5,249 nucleotides of DNA, from NCBI GenBank assembly GCA_964601325.1, contig CAZRNA010000095.1, positions 1 to 5,249 on the forward strand, given 5' to 3'. The position numbers and the translations under genes are program-made. The notes under the pieces were generated by a model. That model made no database searches, had not been told where the DNA came from, and saw nothing but the letters and a program-made list of their open reading frames with translations. Position 1 is the first letter of the stretch. Each line of letters starts with the position of its first letter. Shown here piece by piece: positions 4,749 through 5,249 of the stretch. This DNA comes from CAVPLU01 sp964601325. GTDB taxonomy: Archaea; Thermoproteota; Bathyarchaeia; 40CM-2-53-6.

Positions 4749-5249
4749 CTACTCTTTCTCTAGAATGACTACTTGACATGCTGCAAGTTTCTTGAATCTC
4801 TCGGCGTCGCTCTCGTCGCCAACGATGGATCCATAGTGCATGGGGATCGCGATCTTCGGCTTGATGCGACCTGCTGCCTCTGCGGCCTCCTCTGCCGTCA
4901 TGACATAAGTGCCGCTGACGGGTAGACATGCGATGTCCACGTTCATGCCCTCCATCTCCGGGATCGAGTCGGTGTCTCCGGCGTGGTAGATCCTGACGTC
5001 GTTGATGGTGACGATAAACCCTAGCATCTCTTCTTGCTTGGAATGGAACGGCTGGCCCGGAGATCTGAACTTGTTCAGGTTGTAGGCAGGGACCGTCTCG
5101 ACTGACACGGCGTCGACGAGGATCTTCTCGCCCGGCTTCGCGCCTCGTATCTCCTTCGTCTTCGTTCCGGACAATTGGCGTTTCACCAGAGCCGTTGTGA
5201 TTATCGTCGTGTTCGGGGTAACTATCTTCTTTATGATGCCTGGACTACA
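4749..5249 (-). CDS. MBL-fold metal-dependent hydrolase (UPF0173/UlaG-like), C-terminal 166 residues
   Basis: The frame enters from the right edge and ends at TAG 4749; 166 residues are visible. The first residues (CSPGIIKKIVTPNTTIITT) match the stretch that normally follows the HxHxDH metal motif in this family, so that motif must lie just outside. Later come YNLNKFRSPGQPFHSK (56-71), the metal-ligand strand IYHAGDTDSIPEM (87-99) with His89 and Asp92, LPVSGTYVMTAEEAAEA (109-125), and the terminal ligand motif IPMHYGSIVG (135-144) with His138. These are typical of the UPF0173 branch of metallo-beta-lactamase-fold hydrolases, related to the ascorbate-6-phosphate lactonase UlaG. The substrate is unknown in most archaea. 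The GTG at 5186 is internal, not the start. The gene is convergent with the small basic gene, 36 bp apart, so it belongs to a separate transcription unit. Confidence 0.92.
   Translation of the reverse strand, partial: CSPGIIKKIVTPNTTIITTALVKRQLSGTKTKEIRGAKPGEKILVDAVSVETVPAYNLNKFRSPGQPFHSKQEEMLGFIVTINDVRIYHAGDTDSIPEMEGMNVDIACLPVSGTYVMTAEEAAEAAGRIKPKIAIPMHYGSIVGDESDAERFKKLAACQVVILEKE

Noticed and set aside
1..5249. tRNA/rRNA genes, CRISPR repeats, insertion sequences or attachment sites
   Set aside because: Read by eye, no regularly spaced repeats, terminal inverted repeats, transposase frames or tRNA-like GTTCRANNC arms were found in the short intergenic gaps.

Overview
The window looks like a piece of an archaeal chromosome. 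The best clues are a DUF2153-type protein, an aKMT-type lysine methyltransferase resembling the Sulfolobus enzyme, a DUF1893 protein, a flavin-dependent ThyX, GAGGTG/AAGGAG-type ribosome binding sites, frequent GTG/TTG starts, and one gene with a BRE/TATA-like box placed as for a leaderless transcript. Base composition is balanced, which argues against a very AT-rich organism. A TACK-group archaeon (Thermoproteota, for example Bathyarchaeia or a Nitrososphaeria relative) is my inference; no marker gene fixes the lineage. No mobile element, CRISPR array, rRNA or tRNA is visible, and gene density is high.

Layout. Positions 1-3526 hold seven minus-strand genes transcribed right to left: DUF2153 protein, aKMT-like methyltransferase, EamA/DMT transporter, deoxyribose-phosphate aldolase (deoC), a free-standing lipoyl-domain protein, a DUF1893 protein, and a small membrane protein that runs off the left edge. 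Gaps are 20, 92, 53 and 26 bp, then two 4-bp ATGA overlaps, with no clear U-rich terminator between genes. The cluster could be one long transcript or two to three shorter ones. The last three genes are almost certainly translated together. Positions 3527-3649 form a divergent promoter region. On the plus strand follow thyX and then a 49-codon, extremely Lys/Arg-rich small protein that is easily overlooked. A convergent minus-strand MBL-fold hydrolase (UPF0173/UlaG-like) enters from the right edge, its N-terminal part lying outside.

How the genes may work together. thyX makes dTMP and deoC breaks down deoxyribose 5-phosphate, so deoxynucleotide metabolism appears twice, though on opposite strands. 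The lipoyl protein has the recognisable swinging-arm lysine but no E2 catalytic domain, so it must serve enzymes encoded elsewhere. Its tight coupling to DUF1893 and a membrane protein is the least explained part of the window. The second point of interest is the 49-residue basic protein, which resembles a nucleic-acid-binding or ribosomal tail-like protein. It lies about 1.4 kb from a predicted protein-lysine methyltransferase, whose known relatives methylate lysines of small basic chromatin proteins.
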